Assembly: GCF_900111515.1 (NCBI RefSeq)
Contig: NZ_FOHS01000005.1
Coordinates: forward strand, 62,001 to 126,000
DNA: 64,000 nt
Direction: 5' to 3'
DNA from: Hymenobacter actinosclerus
Lineage (GTDB): Bacteria > Bacteroidota > Bacteroidia > Cytophagales > Hymenobacteraceae
Part shown: in pieces, positions 16,342 to 25,900 of the stretch
Position numbering within the stretch: position 1 is the stretch's first letter
How the letters are laid out: each line of letters begins with the position of its first letter
Position numbers and translations under genes: made by a program
Notes under the pieces: model-generated
Databases searched by the model: none
Told to the model about the DNA's origin: nothing
The model's input: the letters and a program-made list of their open reading frames with translations, nothing else

Positions 16342-18351
16342 ATGGAAGATGAGAAAGGGTTACGGAAAATCATGGAGTTCATGCGCCTGTTTGCCATCGT
16401 GGTGCTGGGCGTTAATATCTACTATTACTGCTTTGGCTACTTCCAGGCCCTGGGCTGGACGCCGGCCGTAGTCAAGCAGTTGCTGGACAGCTTCACCCAC
16501 AACACCTTTCTGTTCAAAGCCAGCTGGGTGAGCAAGACGCTGGCCCTAGTCTTTCTGCTGCTCAGCTGCCTCGGCACGCGGGGCAGGGCCAATGAAAACC
16601 TTCGGGGCAGCTCGGTAGCAGCCTCCGCGGCCGCGGGGCTGGCGCTGCTCTACGGCTCGGATCTAGTGCGCCGGTTCCCACTGGGCCTAGGGCTGACGAC
16701 GGCGCTCTACGCGGGGCTAGTAGCGGCGGGGTTTCTGCTGCTGCTCAGCGCCGGAGCCTGGCTGAGCCGGCTGTTCAACAACGACTTGATGAACGACATC
16801 TTCAACAAGCATAACGAGAGCTTTCCGCAGCAGGAGCGGCTGATGGAAAACGAGTACTCGGTTAACCTGCGCACGGAGTACCAGCTGCGCGGCAGGCGCC
16901 GGCAGGGCTGGCTCAACATTGTCAATCCGTTCCGGGCCACGATGGTGCTGGGCACGCCCGGCTCGGGCAAGTCGTTTGCCATTATCAACGAGTTCATCCG
17001 CCAGCACCTGGCCAAGGGCTTCTGCATGTACATCTACGACTATAAGTTTGACGATCTGAGCCGCATCTGCTATAACACGCTGCTGGCCCACCAGGACAAG
17101 TTTGATAAGCCGGTGGGCTTCTACGTCATCAACTTCGACAACCCGCGCAAAAGCCACCGCTGCAACCCGTTGCTACCCGAGCTGATGACCGACATCGTCG
17201 ATGCCTACGAGAGTGCATCGACCATTATGCTCAACCTCAACAAGAGCTGGATTCAGAAGCAGGGTGACTTTTTTGTGGAGTCGCCCATCAACTTCGTGGC
17301 CGCCATCATCTGGTTTTTGAAGCTGTTTGAGCAGGGTAAGTACTGCACCTTTCCCCACGTCATCGAGTTTCTGAGCCGCGACTACGAGGAGATTTTCCCG
17401 GTGCTGGCCTCGTACCCAGAGATTGAAAACCTGGTCAAGCCCTTCGTCTCCGCCTTTCAAAAGGACGCGATTGAGCAGCTGGAAGGGCAGATTGCCAGCG
17501 CCCGCATTCCGCTCGGCCGCCTGGCTTCGCCGCAGCTCTACTGGGTCATGTCGGGCAATGACTTCACGCTCGATATCAACAGCAACGAGGAGCCCAAGGT
17601 GTTGTGCGTGGGCAACAACCCCGAGCGGCAGGCCATCTACGGGGCCGCCCTGGGCCTGTATAATGCCCGGCTGGTGAAGCTGGTCAACCAGAAGGGCAAG
17701 CGCAAAGCCTCGCTCATCATTGACGAGCTGCCCACCATCTACTTTAAGGGCCTCGATAACCTTATTGCCACGGCCCGCAGCAACCGGGTGAGCACCTGCC
17801 TGGGCTTCCAGGATTTCTCGCAGCTTGAGCGCGACTATGGCCAGAAGGAAGCCGAAGTCATCAAAAACACGGTGGGCAACGTGCTGAGCGGGCAGGTGTC
17901 GGGCAACAGCGGCAAGTGGCTGAGCGAGCGCTTTGGCCGGATTCTGCAGCAGCGCCAGAGCCTGAGCATCAATATGCGCGAAACCAGTACCAGCCTCTCC
18001 ACGCAGATGGACAGCATGATTCCCGTCAGCACCATTGCCAACCTGACGCAGGGAACCTTCGTGGGCGCGGTCGCCGACAACTTCGGTGAACAGATCGAGC
18101 AAAAGGTGTTTCACGCCCGCATTCAGGTCGACCAGCAGGCCGTGGCCGCGGAGGCGCAGGCCTACCAGCCCATCCCTGACATTACCAGCTTTATCAACCC
18201 GGCCACCGGTAAAGATGAAGCCGAGCACATCATCAAGGCCAACTTCAACCGGGTGAAAACCGACGTCAAAGACCTCTGCGCGCGCGAGCTGCTGCGCATT
18301 GGGCGCGACCCGGCGCTGCGGCACCTGCTCAAGCAGAAAGCTGAAAAATAA
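16342..18351 (+). CDS. mobC: VirD4/TraG-family coupling protein (MobC of Bacteroidetes elements)
   Basis: 669 aa from the ATG at 16342 (MEDEKGLRKIMEFMRLF, the usual start of this family); the open frame extends further upstream but would cover the promoter element. There are three N-terminal membrane segments (about 10-35, 60-80, 95-140), Walker A GTPGSGKS near residue 207, YIYDYKFDDLSR, Walker B-type SLIIDELPTIYFKGL, and STCLGFQDFSQLERDYG. It links the relaxosome to the mating channel and pumps DNA. It follows the relaxase on the same strand but has its own promoter element. Confidence 0.94.
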   Translation: MEDEKGLRKIMEFMRLFAIVVLGVNIYYYCFGYFQALGWTPAVVKQLLDSFTHNTFLFKASWVSKTLALVFLLLSCLGTRGRANENLRGSSVAASAAAGLALLYGSDLVRRFPLGLGLTTALYAGLVAAGFLLLLSAGAWLSRLFNNDLMNDIFNKHNESFPQQERLMENEYSVNLRTEYQLRGRRRQGWLNIVNPFRATMVLGTPGSGKSFAIINEFIRQHLAKGFCMYIYDYKFDDLSRICYNTLLAHQDKFDKPVGFYVINFDNPRKSHRCNPLLPELMTDIVDAYESASTIMLNLNKSWIQKQGDFFVESPINFVAAIIWFLKLFEQGKYCTFPHVIEFLSRDYEEIFPVLASYPEIENLVKPFVSAFQKDAIEQLEGQIASARIPLGRLASPQLYWVMSGNDFTLDINSNEEPKVLCVGNNPERQAIYGAALGLYNARLVKLVNQKGKRKASLIIDELPTIYFKGLDNLIATARSNRVSTCLGFQDFSQLERDYGQKEAEVIKNTVGNVLSGQVSGNSGKWLSERFGRILQQRQSLSINMRETSTSLSTQMDSMIPVSTIANLTQGTFVGAVADNFGEQIEQKVFHARIQVDQQAVAAEAQAYQPIPDITSFINPATGKDEAEHIIKANFNRVKTDVKDLCARELLRIGRDPALRHLLKQKAEK

Positions 18352-18371
18352 AGCCCGGGCACACAGTGAGC

Positions 18372-18419
18372 GGGACTGGTGGGGAGTGGGACTGGTGGTG
18401 AGCAGTACTGGTGGGAAGT
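18372..18419 (+). repeat. 16-bp imperfect tandem repeat, three units
   Basis: Units at 18372, 18388 and 18404: GGGACTGGTGGGGAGT, GGGACTGGTGGTGAGC, AGTACTGGTGGGAAGT. It lies between the mobC stop and the promoter element at 18449, in the same relative place as the 14-bp repeat before element A. Confidence 0.85.
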
Positions 18420-18448
18420 GGGGGGAGGCCCTCGCCCCAGCTCTACGC

Positions 18449-18536
18449 CATTCGTGTGCCGGGGCCGCCGCTCGTCGTCCATTTTGGGCCGCTCGTCAAC
18501 TTTCTGCCCCGGCCCTGGTGAGGGCCGGTAGGTTTG
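18449..18536 (+). promoter_or_regulatory. Conserved tra promoter element, copy B (DUF3945-type gene)
   Basis: CATTCGTGTGCC (18449-18460), 22 bases, TTTGGGCCGCTCGTCAA (18483-18499), 28 bases, then TAGGTTTG (18529-18536), a perfect TAnnTTTG -7 box. Three direct half-sites with TCGT start at 18452, 18472 and 18493 (spacing 20 and 21 bp). The spacer holds the palindrome CCGGCCCT, 4 bases, AGGGCCGG. This is the clearest of the three copies. Confidence 0.8.
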
Positions 18537-18551
18537 CAAGGTCGAATTCTC

Positions 18552-18579
18552 TTCCGACCCACGCCTGCGCGGGCCGGAA
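18552..18579 (+). other. Leader hairpin upstream of the DUF3945-type gene
   Basis: A GC-rich imperfect inverted repeat: TTCCGACCCACGC pairs with CGCGGGCCGGAA around a short loop. It lies between the -7 box of element B and the start codon at 18612, so it would be in the 5' leader. It might act on translation or RNA stability; nothing more can be said. Confidence 0.4.
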
Positions 18580-18611
18580 GGACCGCTTTCATTCACCTAC
18601 CCATTCCTCCT

Positions 18612-20477
18612 ATGACTGAGCAAGATGAAGTGAATATGACTCCCGAGCCGGCCAAGGGCCCCGCCGCGCAGTTAGCTGGCAATAAGCTTGCTGCGCCACT
18701 CCGACAAGGGGCAGTCCCAACTACCGGAGGCGCTGATGGGGCGCAGCGGGTTTCGGGCAGCTCTCAGCCGCCGCTTGCCGCCGATGTTCGGCAGATGCTG
18801 GCCCAGCGGGCTGAGGCTCGAAAGCAGAAAGCGGCGGCGGCCAGCGCGGCCGAGCAGCCGGCGCACCCGCCGGTAGGGGAGGAGCCAGGCCGCGTGCAGC
18901 CTGCTGTTTCTCCCGTGCCAGTCACTGAATCAGCGCCTGCCCATAGTGCTGGCCCGGCGCCAGCTGCCGAGCTGCGCATCAGCTGGCAGCAGAAAGGCCA
19001 CGAAGTAGCCCCGCTGATGGAGATGCGGGCTTACCTCGACCAGCTCCGCGACGCGGGCGTAGCGGTAGGCACGCTGCAGCTCGATCGCGACCCGGCGGGC
19101 AAGCTTAGCGGCGGGTTTAAGGTGAGCTATGATCCGGCGTCCAACAAGCTCGGGCAGTTGGAGGCGGCGTTGCAGGGCTTCCGGCAAGTGGGACAGGGCA
19201 TCGCCGTGCAGGAAATGCCCGAGCAGGCGGCCAGGCGACGGCAGGAAGTTGGCAATGATGACGACTACGAGCCCCTGCGCAGCAAGCAGGTGGGTGAGGC
19301 GTTTGGCGCCCGGCAGTGGGACGGACTTAGCGCCCAGCTCTCGGCCGTGCCAAAGCACGCGCTCACCGTCCCGGAGCAGGTGCAGCAGTCCGCCGCCGAG
19401 CAGCGCGTGCAGCAGCTGGCCCGGCAGCAGGGCAAAACCACGGAGCAAATTATCCGCGACGGCAAAAGTGTTTTTGACATCGATACCAGCGGCAACCCCG
19501 CGTCGGCGTTTCTGAAAAACTTTTACGCCCACCTCAACGGCGGTCCCAAGACCCGCCAGAACCTGGAAGTTGACTATGAGCGCACCCGCCAGCACTTACA
19601 GGCCCGCCTAACCCGGCAGGCGGGAGCGGCTCAACCCGAGCTGGCCCCGTTGCCGTCAGAGGTAGGGGCAGAGGCGAATGCTCAGGCGCCCCGGCCCGGT
19701 CGGGGGGGGGAGCAGGCCACTAACCCCACTGGCGAGATGCCGGTGTCGGCTCCGGCAGCTCGCTTGTTTGAGCCGGGAGAAGTGCCGCAGCAGGTGCTGA
19801 CCTCACTGGGGCTGGAGGTCGACGAGTTAGCGCGCAGTGGGCAGCTGCAAAAGCTGCTCAGCGGTCATAAGACGGACCTGCTTAGCCTGCAGGTGGCGGG
19901 CGAGCAAGGGCGGGAGCCCGTGCGCTTCGAGGGCAAGATGGTGCTGCACCGCGAGGCCGACGGGACGGCCACACTCAAACTCGAATTGCCCCAGGCCAAG
20001 CTGCTAATCCCGGCCGAGATTGGCGGGCAACCCATCGGGGCCGAGCAGCGCGAGCGGCTGGAAGCGGAAGGCAGTGCCGGCCTAATCCAGGGCCTCAAAA
20101 ACGAGCAAGGCCGGGAGTTCAACGGCTACGTGGGCGTGGATAAGGCCATGAACACACTAGTGGTGCTGCCCCAAGACCAGGTGAGGCTCCAAGACACTGT
20201 AGCGGGCGTGAAGCTCACGCCCGAGCAGAGCCAGGATTTGCGCCTGGGCAAAGTAGTGGCCTTAGCCAATATGAGCAGCGGCAACGGGGGCCAGCAGTTT
20301 GATGGCACCGTGCAGATTAATGCCGCTAAGGCCTGCCTTGAAATAAAGCCCGCCGTCCCGCAGCCCGGCCCGCGCCAGGCTTTGCCGGCCACCCAAACCG
20401 CTAAGGTCCCCGCCCCGGACGTGGTGCCGGCCCCGAGGCCGGTGGTCAAGATAAATACCAAGGTGCCCCGCCGCTAG
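18612..20477 (+). CDS. DUF4099/DUF3945-type conjugation-associated protein
   Basis: 621 aa from the ATG at 18612. The N-terminal 130 residues are low complexity. Residues about 120-200 (ISWQQKGHEVAPLMEMRAYLDQLRDAG) form one folded segment. The second half resembles DUF4099 (FEPGEVPQQVLTSLGLEVDE, then KTDLLSLQ) followed by DUF3945-like repeats: NGYVGVDKAMNTLVVLPQDQ, GVKLTPEQSQDLRLGKVV, FDGTVQINAAKACLEI. Such domains occur beside mobilisation and topoisomerase genes in Bacteroidetes elements; the biochemical role is unknown. It is driven by the third shared promoter element, which ties it to conjugation. Confidence 0.75.
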   Translation: MTEQDEVNMTPEPAKGPAAQLAGNKLAAPLRQGAVPTTGGADGAQRVSGSSQPPLAADVRQMLAQRAEARKQKAAAASAAEQPAHPPVGEEPGRVQPAVSPVPVTESAPAHSAGPAPAAELRISWQQKGHEVAPLMEMRAYLDQLRDAGVAVGTLQLDRDPAGKLSGGFKVSYDPASNKLGQLEAALQGFRQVGQGIAVQEMPEQAARRRQEVGNDDDYEPLRSKQVGEAFGARQWDGLSAQLSAVPKHALTVPEQVQQSAAEQRVQQLARQQGKTTEQIIRDGKSVFDIDTSGNPASAFLKNFYAHLNGGPKTRQNLEVDYERTRQHLQARLTRQAGAAQPELAPLPSEVGAEANAQAPRPGRGGEQATNPTGEMPVSAPAARLFEPGEVPQQVLTSLGLEVDELARSGQLQKLLSGHKTDLLSLQVAGEQGREPVRFEGKMVLHREADGTATLKLELPQAKLLIPAEIGGQPIGAEQRERLEAEGSAGLIQGLKNEQGREFNGYVGVDKAMNTLVVLPQDQVRLQDTVAGVKLTPEQSQDLRLGKVVALANMSSGNGGQQFDGTVQINAAKACLEIKPAVPQPGPRQALPATQTAKVPAPDVVPAPRPVVKINTKVPRR

Positions 20478-20547
20478 GCGGTGGGGGCAGGCGCGCGCGC
20501 TGGGGGCAGCGTGCGCGTGCATAAGCCGAGGCAGCGGTTTTGATCTC

Positions 20548-20921
20548 AACTAGCACCTTTTATAAGCGCCAACTGAAACTCTTGGCACCGTAGTCAGCTG
20601 GCCCGGGGATAAGCAGTAAACAGAAAAAATCCAGCAAATACTGCCCATAAAGCTTAAACAGGCATCCGGGAGGGAAAAATCCCTGGGTTATTACCGATAG
20701 TAGGCCTGGGTTTCGCTTATAAAACGTGCTAGTTGGTGCATAACCCAGTATTGGTGACTTATAAAGCGTGGTAATTCATTGATAATCAAAAGCTAGTAAG
20801 CAGTTAGTGAACACTGATTATATTCTGAAAGAGTACCTAGCCAGCTGATAAAGCGCGGTGTCTGCTGCGAAGCCGGCCGCCACTCAATAGCCACGGAAGC
20901 GGCTTATAAAACGTGGTTTTA
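20548..20921. repeat. Second iteron-like repeat set
   Basis: Five about 20-bp units related to the rep iterons but with a different core: direct copies at 20715 (GCTTATAAAACGTGCTAGTT), 20757 (ACTTATAAAGCGTGGTAATT), 20844 (GCTGATAAAGCGCGGTGTCT) and 20902 (GCTTATAAAACGTGGTTTTA), and an inverted copy at 20548-20567. No initiator gene is adjacent. It could be a secondary origin, an incompatibility or copy-control site, or the remnant of another replicon. Confidence 0.75.
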
Positions 20922-20987
20922 AGCCATCATTGTACCGAATGCGCTTGAAAAAGTGCATTCGTTGTACCTACTAGGTCAGCCAGCACC

Positions 20988-21272
20988 GTGAGCAGGGGGC
21001 CGCCACACAAGATCGACGCCACCACCCAGATTAGCATGCGTTCGGACGGGATTTCGGACCTGACGGTGCTTATCCCGCTCAAGCCAAGCGGCGCCAACCA
21101 CCTGCGCCAACCCATTAAATTGATTGACGGCAATCTCAGTAGGGCGCTGTTGGTAGGCACCCGGCTCGCTAAGCACTTTCTATTCTCGGAAGGCGATGAG
21201 GCCCCGCTGGCCCACCACGCCACCTACTTCATCGACAACGTCGCTGCGGCCCGTTACGTGCAGCGTTTCTAA
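20988..21272 (+). CDS. Uncertain 94-aa reading frame
   Basis: A GTG-started frame of 94 codons (PLKPSGANHLRQPIKLIDGN, ending NVAAARYVQRF). I recognise no family. An opposite-strand frame of similar size overlaps it, and codon use does not decide between them. It may be the end of a decayed gene next to the second iteron set. The rest of the 20478-21582 gap holds the iteron-like repeats and nothing else that I can support. Confidence 0.25.
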   Translation: MSRGPPHKIDATTQISMRSDGISDLTVLIPLKPSGANHLRQPIKLIDGNLSRALLVGTRLAKHFLFSEGDEAPLAHHATYFIDNVAAARYVQRF

Positions 21273-21582
21273 GACCCGCCGACCACCCCCGCTAATGGGC
21301 TGAGCGGTCTGTGCCTTGCGGCCGGATGGGGGAGGAGCTACTGGCTGGTCTTGACCGATTGCAATTTCTTTGATAAAGTAAATTCCTGGCTTTGTCCTAT
21401 CCTAAAGTCCCCGTAGCAGCAGCAGACGGTGGTCAGGTCAAACCAGTTCAGTATCAGTCCACTGTTGTTGGGATTACGGTGTGGTTAAATTACAGAATGG
21501 GTACTGCTATCTGGCGGCCGAATCTCTATATTCGCTGCCGCCAATATCTGTGGCCGCTCACTCACTTCTCGTTCCTCGCTGA

Positions 21583-22902
21583 ATGCGCATTCTGCTCTCC
21601 ACCCGGCTCACCCTGCGGCGGGTGCTGCTGGCGGGCCTCTGCCTGACGTCCTCCGTCGCCCTGGCCCAGACCACCACCACCGAATCCTTTGATTCGGGCA
21701 CCAAAACCAGCTACCCGGTCGCTACCGTCAACTTGGCCACCGGCACCTGGACCTTCACCGACGCGCTGCTCGGCGCCGACCCCGACGACCACCGCGCCGG
21801 TGCCCAGGCCGCCCGCCTGCAGCAGACGGGCCGGCTGACCATGGAGTTCTTCCTGCCCGATGGCGCCAGCACCGTTACCATCCAGCATGCGCTGTTCGCC
21901 ACCGACGCCAGCAGCGGCTTCGAGCTGTGGTACCAGTCGCAGGCCTGCAACTGCACCAGCTGGCTGCGCGTGGCCGACCCGGTTATTGCCACCACGCTCA
22001 CGCTGCAGACGGCCACGTTCGCCGTCAACGTGTCCGGCCCCATCCGCTTCGAGCTGCGCAAGGTGTCCGGCGCCGCCGCCCGACTCAACCTCGACAACTT
22101 CACCGTCGCCCCCTTCGGCGTGGTGCCGCCTCAGCCCACGGCTGCCGACAACCAGCACCTGACCATGGGCAACCCCTCAGGGGCCACTGCCGACGTCAAC
22201 CAGCCCACTAACTACCTGCTTGAAAAGCCCCAGTTCGCCATTTCTTACCACCGCGACCGGGGAACGCCCAATTGGGTGAGCTGGTATCTGGCCCCCGTGT
22301 GGCGCGGCTCTGCCCCCCGGCAGGACGACTTCCGACCCGACAACACGCTACCCGCCGGCTGGTACCAGGTGGGGGCGAGCAGCTACTCGGGCTCGGGCTT
22401 CGACCGCGGCCACAACTGCCCCTCAGCCGACCGCACCAGCTCCGTGGCTGACAACTCGGCCACCTTCCTGATGAGCAACATGATTCCGCAGGCGCCCAAC
22501 AACAACCAGCGCACCTGGGCCAATCTCGAAAACTACGGCCGGATCCTGCTCGACCAGGGCAACGAAATCTATATCATCATGGGCTCCTACGGCCAGGGCG
22601 GAACCGGTTCGGCCGGCTTCAAGACCACCCTCGACCAGGGTCGTATCACCGTCCCCAACCGGGTCTGGAAGGTGCTCGTGGTGCTGCCCATGGGCAACGC
22701 CGACGTGAGCCGCGTGTCGGCCGCCACCCGCATCATCGCCATCGACACGCCCAACGACAACGGCATCAATTCCAACTGGGGCCAGTACCGCGTGAGCGTC
22801 GACGCCATCGAGGCCGCCACCGGCCTCGACCTGCTCTCGGCCCTGCCCCTAAGCGTGCAGCAGGTGGTGGAAGCCCAGGTCGATAACGGCCCGACGCAAT
22901 GA
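21583..22902 (+). CDS. Secreted DNA/RNA non-specific endonuclease with N-terminal beta domain
   Basis: 439 aa. Signal peptide (cut near VALAQ, residue 29), then an N-terminal beta-sandwich-like domain (about 30-180), then a NUC1-type nuclease (about 190-430) with the catalytic DRGH in GSGFDRGHNCPSADRT near residue 274, followed by the MSNMIPQAPNNNQ/WANLE segment that carries the metal-binding Asn. It degrades DNA and RNA without sequence preference, outside the cytoplasm. A close paralogue, a lipoprotein form, lies at 41132-42022. The stop overlaps a possible ATG of the next gene (ATGA at 22899). Confidence 0.9.
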   Translation: MRILLSTRLTLRRVLLAGLCLTSSVALAQTTTTESFDSGTKTSYPVATVNLATGTWTFTDALLGADPDDHRAGAQAARLQQTGRLTMEFFLPDGASTVTIQHALFATDASSGFELWYQSQACNCTSWLRVADPVIATTLTLQTATFAVNVSGPIRFELRKVSGAAARLNLDNFTVAPFGVVPPQPTAADNQHLTMGNPSGATADVNQPTNYLLEKPQFAISYHRDRGTPNWVSWYLAPVWRGSAPRQDDFRPDNTLPAGWYQVGASSYSGSGFDRGHNCPSADRTSSVADNSATFLMSNMIPQAPNNNQRTWANLENYGRILLDQGNEIYIIMGSYGQGGTGSAGFKTTLDQGRITVPNRVWKVLVVLPMGNADVSRVSAATRIIAIDTPNDNGINSNWGQYRVSVDAIEAATGLDLLSALPLSVQQVVEAQVDNGPTQ

Positions 22903-22961
22903 GCCGCCCTCCGCTGCCCGCCGCCGCCCTTTCCGTTTCCGTCCGTCTGTTCTTTGCCGCC

Positions 22962-25900
22962 ATGCCCCGCTTTACCTTTCCGCCTGCCCCGCTGCTGACG
23001 ATGCTAACGCTGCTGCTTGCAACCGGCCTGCTAAGCCCGGTCCGGGCCCAGCTACTGCTACCCTCTACCACGCCCGTTACTACCGAGTTCAGCACCCTCG
23101 GCAAATCGGCCACGGCCGCTGTTCCCACCGGCTTTCAGCTCAGCAAGGCAGCCCTGCCGGAGTATAATGCTGCGGCCAACTTTACGGCCACCACCCAGGC
23201 CGCCGGCTCGTCCGGCGCCGGGGCCGTTACCGGTAGCTCGACCGGCGGCACCTATAACTTCGCGTCCGGCGTGACGGCCACCAGCACCGACCGGGCCCTG
23301 GGCTTTCTGACCTCGGGCGGCTACGGCTCGCCGCTGCATATTCTGCTGGCGGCTAAAAATACCACCGGCAGCCCCATCGCCAGCCTGGCCATCAGCTTCG
23401 ATATTGAGCAGTACCGCACCGGCAGCCGGGCCTTTGACTGGCAGTTCTTCACCAGCCCCGACGGCACCACCTGGACGGAAGTACCGGCCGGCTCGCAGAA
23501 CTTTCCCGCCGCTGCTGCCAATACGCCCGTCAATCCCCCGGCTACCACGGCCAAAAGCCTCACGCTCTCCGATCTGAACCTGGCCCCCAATGCCATTGCC
23601 TACCTGCGCTGGTCGTACGTGGGCAGCGGCGGCGGCTCCAATTCCCATGGCCTGGCCCTCGATAACTTGGTGCTCACGGCCAGTACGTCGACCACCCCCA
23701 TTACGCCCACCATCACCACCGGCACCATCACCGGCAGCCCCTTTTGCGTGCCAACTGCCGGCGCAGCCGTGTCCGTGCCTTTTACCAGCACGGGCACGCT
23801 CACCGGCACGTTCAGCGCCCAGCTCTCCAACGCCAACGGCCTGTTTGCTGCCGACCCCACCCAGAACCTCATCGGCTCGGGCTCGGGCTCCCCACTTTCG
23901 GCCACCATCCCCACCGCCACGCCCGCCGGCAATGGCTACCGCATCCGGGTTGTAAACGCCGCCGCCACCGGCACGGCTAACATGAGCGACCTGACGCTCA
24001 ACCCGGCTCCGACCAGGAATAGCGTCAGCATCAGCCCCGCTGCCGCCCAAAGCTTTGTGGCCACTGGCCAGGGTACTTCGCTCACGGCCACGCCCGCCGC
24101 CGCCTCAGCCTTTGCCTGGCTATATGCCACCAGCGCCACCGGCCCCTTCACCACGGCCATCAGCGGGGCCACGCCCGCCACCTACACGCCCCGCGGCGCT
24201 GATTTTGGCCCCGCCGGCACCTACTACCTCGTGGCCCGCGCCACCAGCAGCTGCGGCGGCGTGGTGGCCACCAGCACCCCGGTTGCCATCACCACTACGG
24301 TGGCCCAGCCCACGCTCAGCTTCTTGCCAGCGCCCGTGCCCGACTTCGGCCGGGTAGCCGTCGGCGGGGCTTCAGCCGCCCAGACCGTGAGCGTGTCGAG
24401 CACCAACCTCAGCCAGCCCGTCACCATCACCCCGCCTCCCGGCTTTGAAATCCGCACCGGCACCGGGGCCTTCAGCTGCTGCGCCCTCACCTTCATGCCC
24501 GGCGGCGGCACGCTCAGCGCCTCGTTCGACGTGCGCTTCACGCCCACCGTGGCCCAGGCCTACGCCACCATGCTGGCCGTTGCCAGCCCCGACTTGCCCA
24601 CTGCCCCCGGCATTGACGTGTCGGGTACCGGCGTGGCGCCCATCTACCCGGCCACCATCAGCGCCACGGCCCCGGCTACGGCCTTGACGGCCACCACGGC
24701 CACCAGCGGTGGCACGATTGCCACCGACGGCGGCAGTGCCGTGACGGCCCGCGGCGTAGTCTATGGCCTGAGCCCAGCCCCCACGCTGGCCGAGGACGAG
24801 TTCACCCAGGCCGGAGAGGGCACCAGCACGTTCACCAGCGCCCTGTCCGGCCTGGCCCCCAACACACTTTATTACGCCCGCACCTACGCCACCACCAGCG
24901 CCGGCACCTCCTACGGCCCCCAGATTAGCTTCACCACCCTGCCCGTCCCGCTGGCCGACGAGCCCACCCAGAACCCCACGCTCACGGCCGGCAACCTCAC
25001 CCCCCGCGATGTACTCATCACGCTCAGCGGCGGCAATGGCGCCAAACACCTGCTGCTCGTCATCCAGGGCCCCGACCTGGCCGCCCAGCCCACCGACGCG
25101 ACGACCTATCCCGCCAGCGCCGTGTTCGGCCAGGGTGCCCAGCCTACCCCCGGCACGTTCGTGGTGCTGGCCGGAGTTAAGACTGCGGTTACCGTTTCCG
25201 GCCTGAGCCCCGGTACTGAGTACAGCTTCGCCGTTTATGACTACAATGACAACAACACGGCCGGGGCCGAGAACTACCTGCTCTCGGCCCCCCCCGGCCG
25301 CCTCACGCTCACCACGCCCAGCCCGCCGGCCGGCCTGCTGCTCACCGACGACTTCACCTACCCGGCCGGCGAGCTGCTTACCGCCCACGGCTGGAGCGCA
25401 CATAGCGGCGGCGGCAGCAATGCCATTAGAGCAAGCGCCGCCGCGGGACTGTCCTACGACGACTACAGCCCGGCTGACGGGCCGGCCGCGGCCCTTACGG
25501 CCACGGGCGAGGATGTCAACCGCACCTTCGAAAGCCAGGCGCCCGGCACGCCCGTCTATGTCTCGGTGCTGGTCAACGTCAGCCAGGCCAAAAGTGCCGA
25601 GTACTTCCTGCACCTGGGACCCGACCCCATCGGCAGCGCCTTCCGGGCCCGCGTCTTCGTGAAGGCCGCCGCCACCGCCGGCAAGTTGCAGTTTGGCATC
25701 AGCGGCAGCTCCGGTACCGCTACCTTCGCGCCCACCGAGTACGACGAGAACGCCACTTACCTGCTCACGCTGCGCTACAGCTTTGGCCCGGCCGGCACCG
25801 AAACCCGCCTCTACGTCAACCCGCCCGCCGCCACCGAGCCCGCCCAGGCCGACGCCGTGAGCACGGAAGCCGCTAGCACGGCCCCTACCAACATTGGCTC

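Noticed and set aside
17173..18324. Minus-strand open frame of 383 codons inside mobC
   Set aside because: Antisense of a well-recognised coupling protein.
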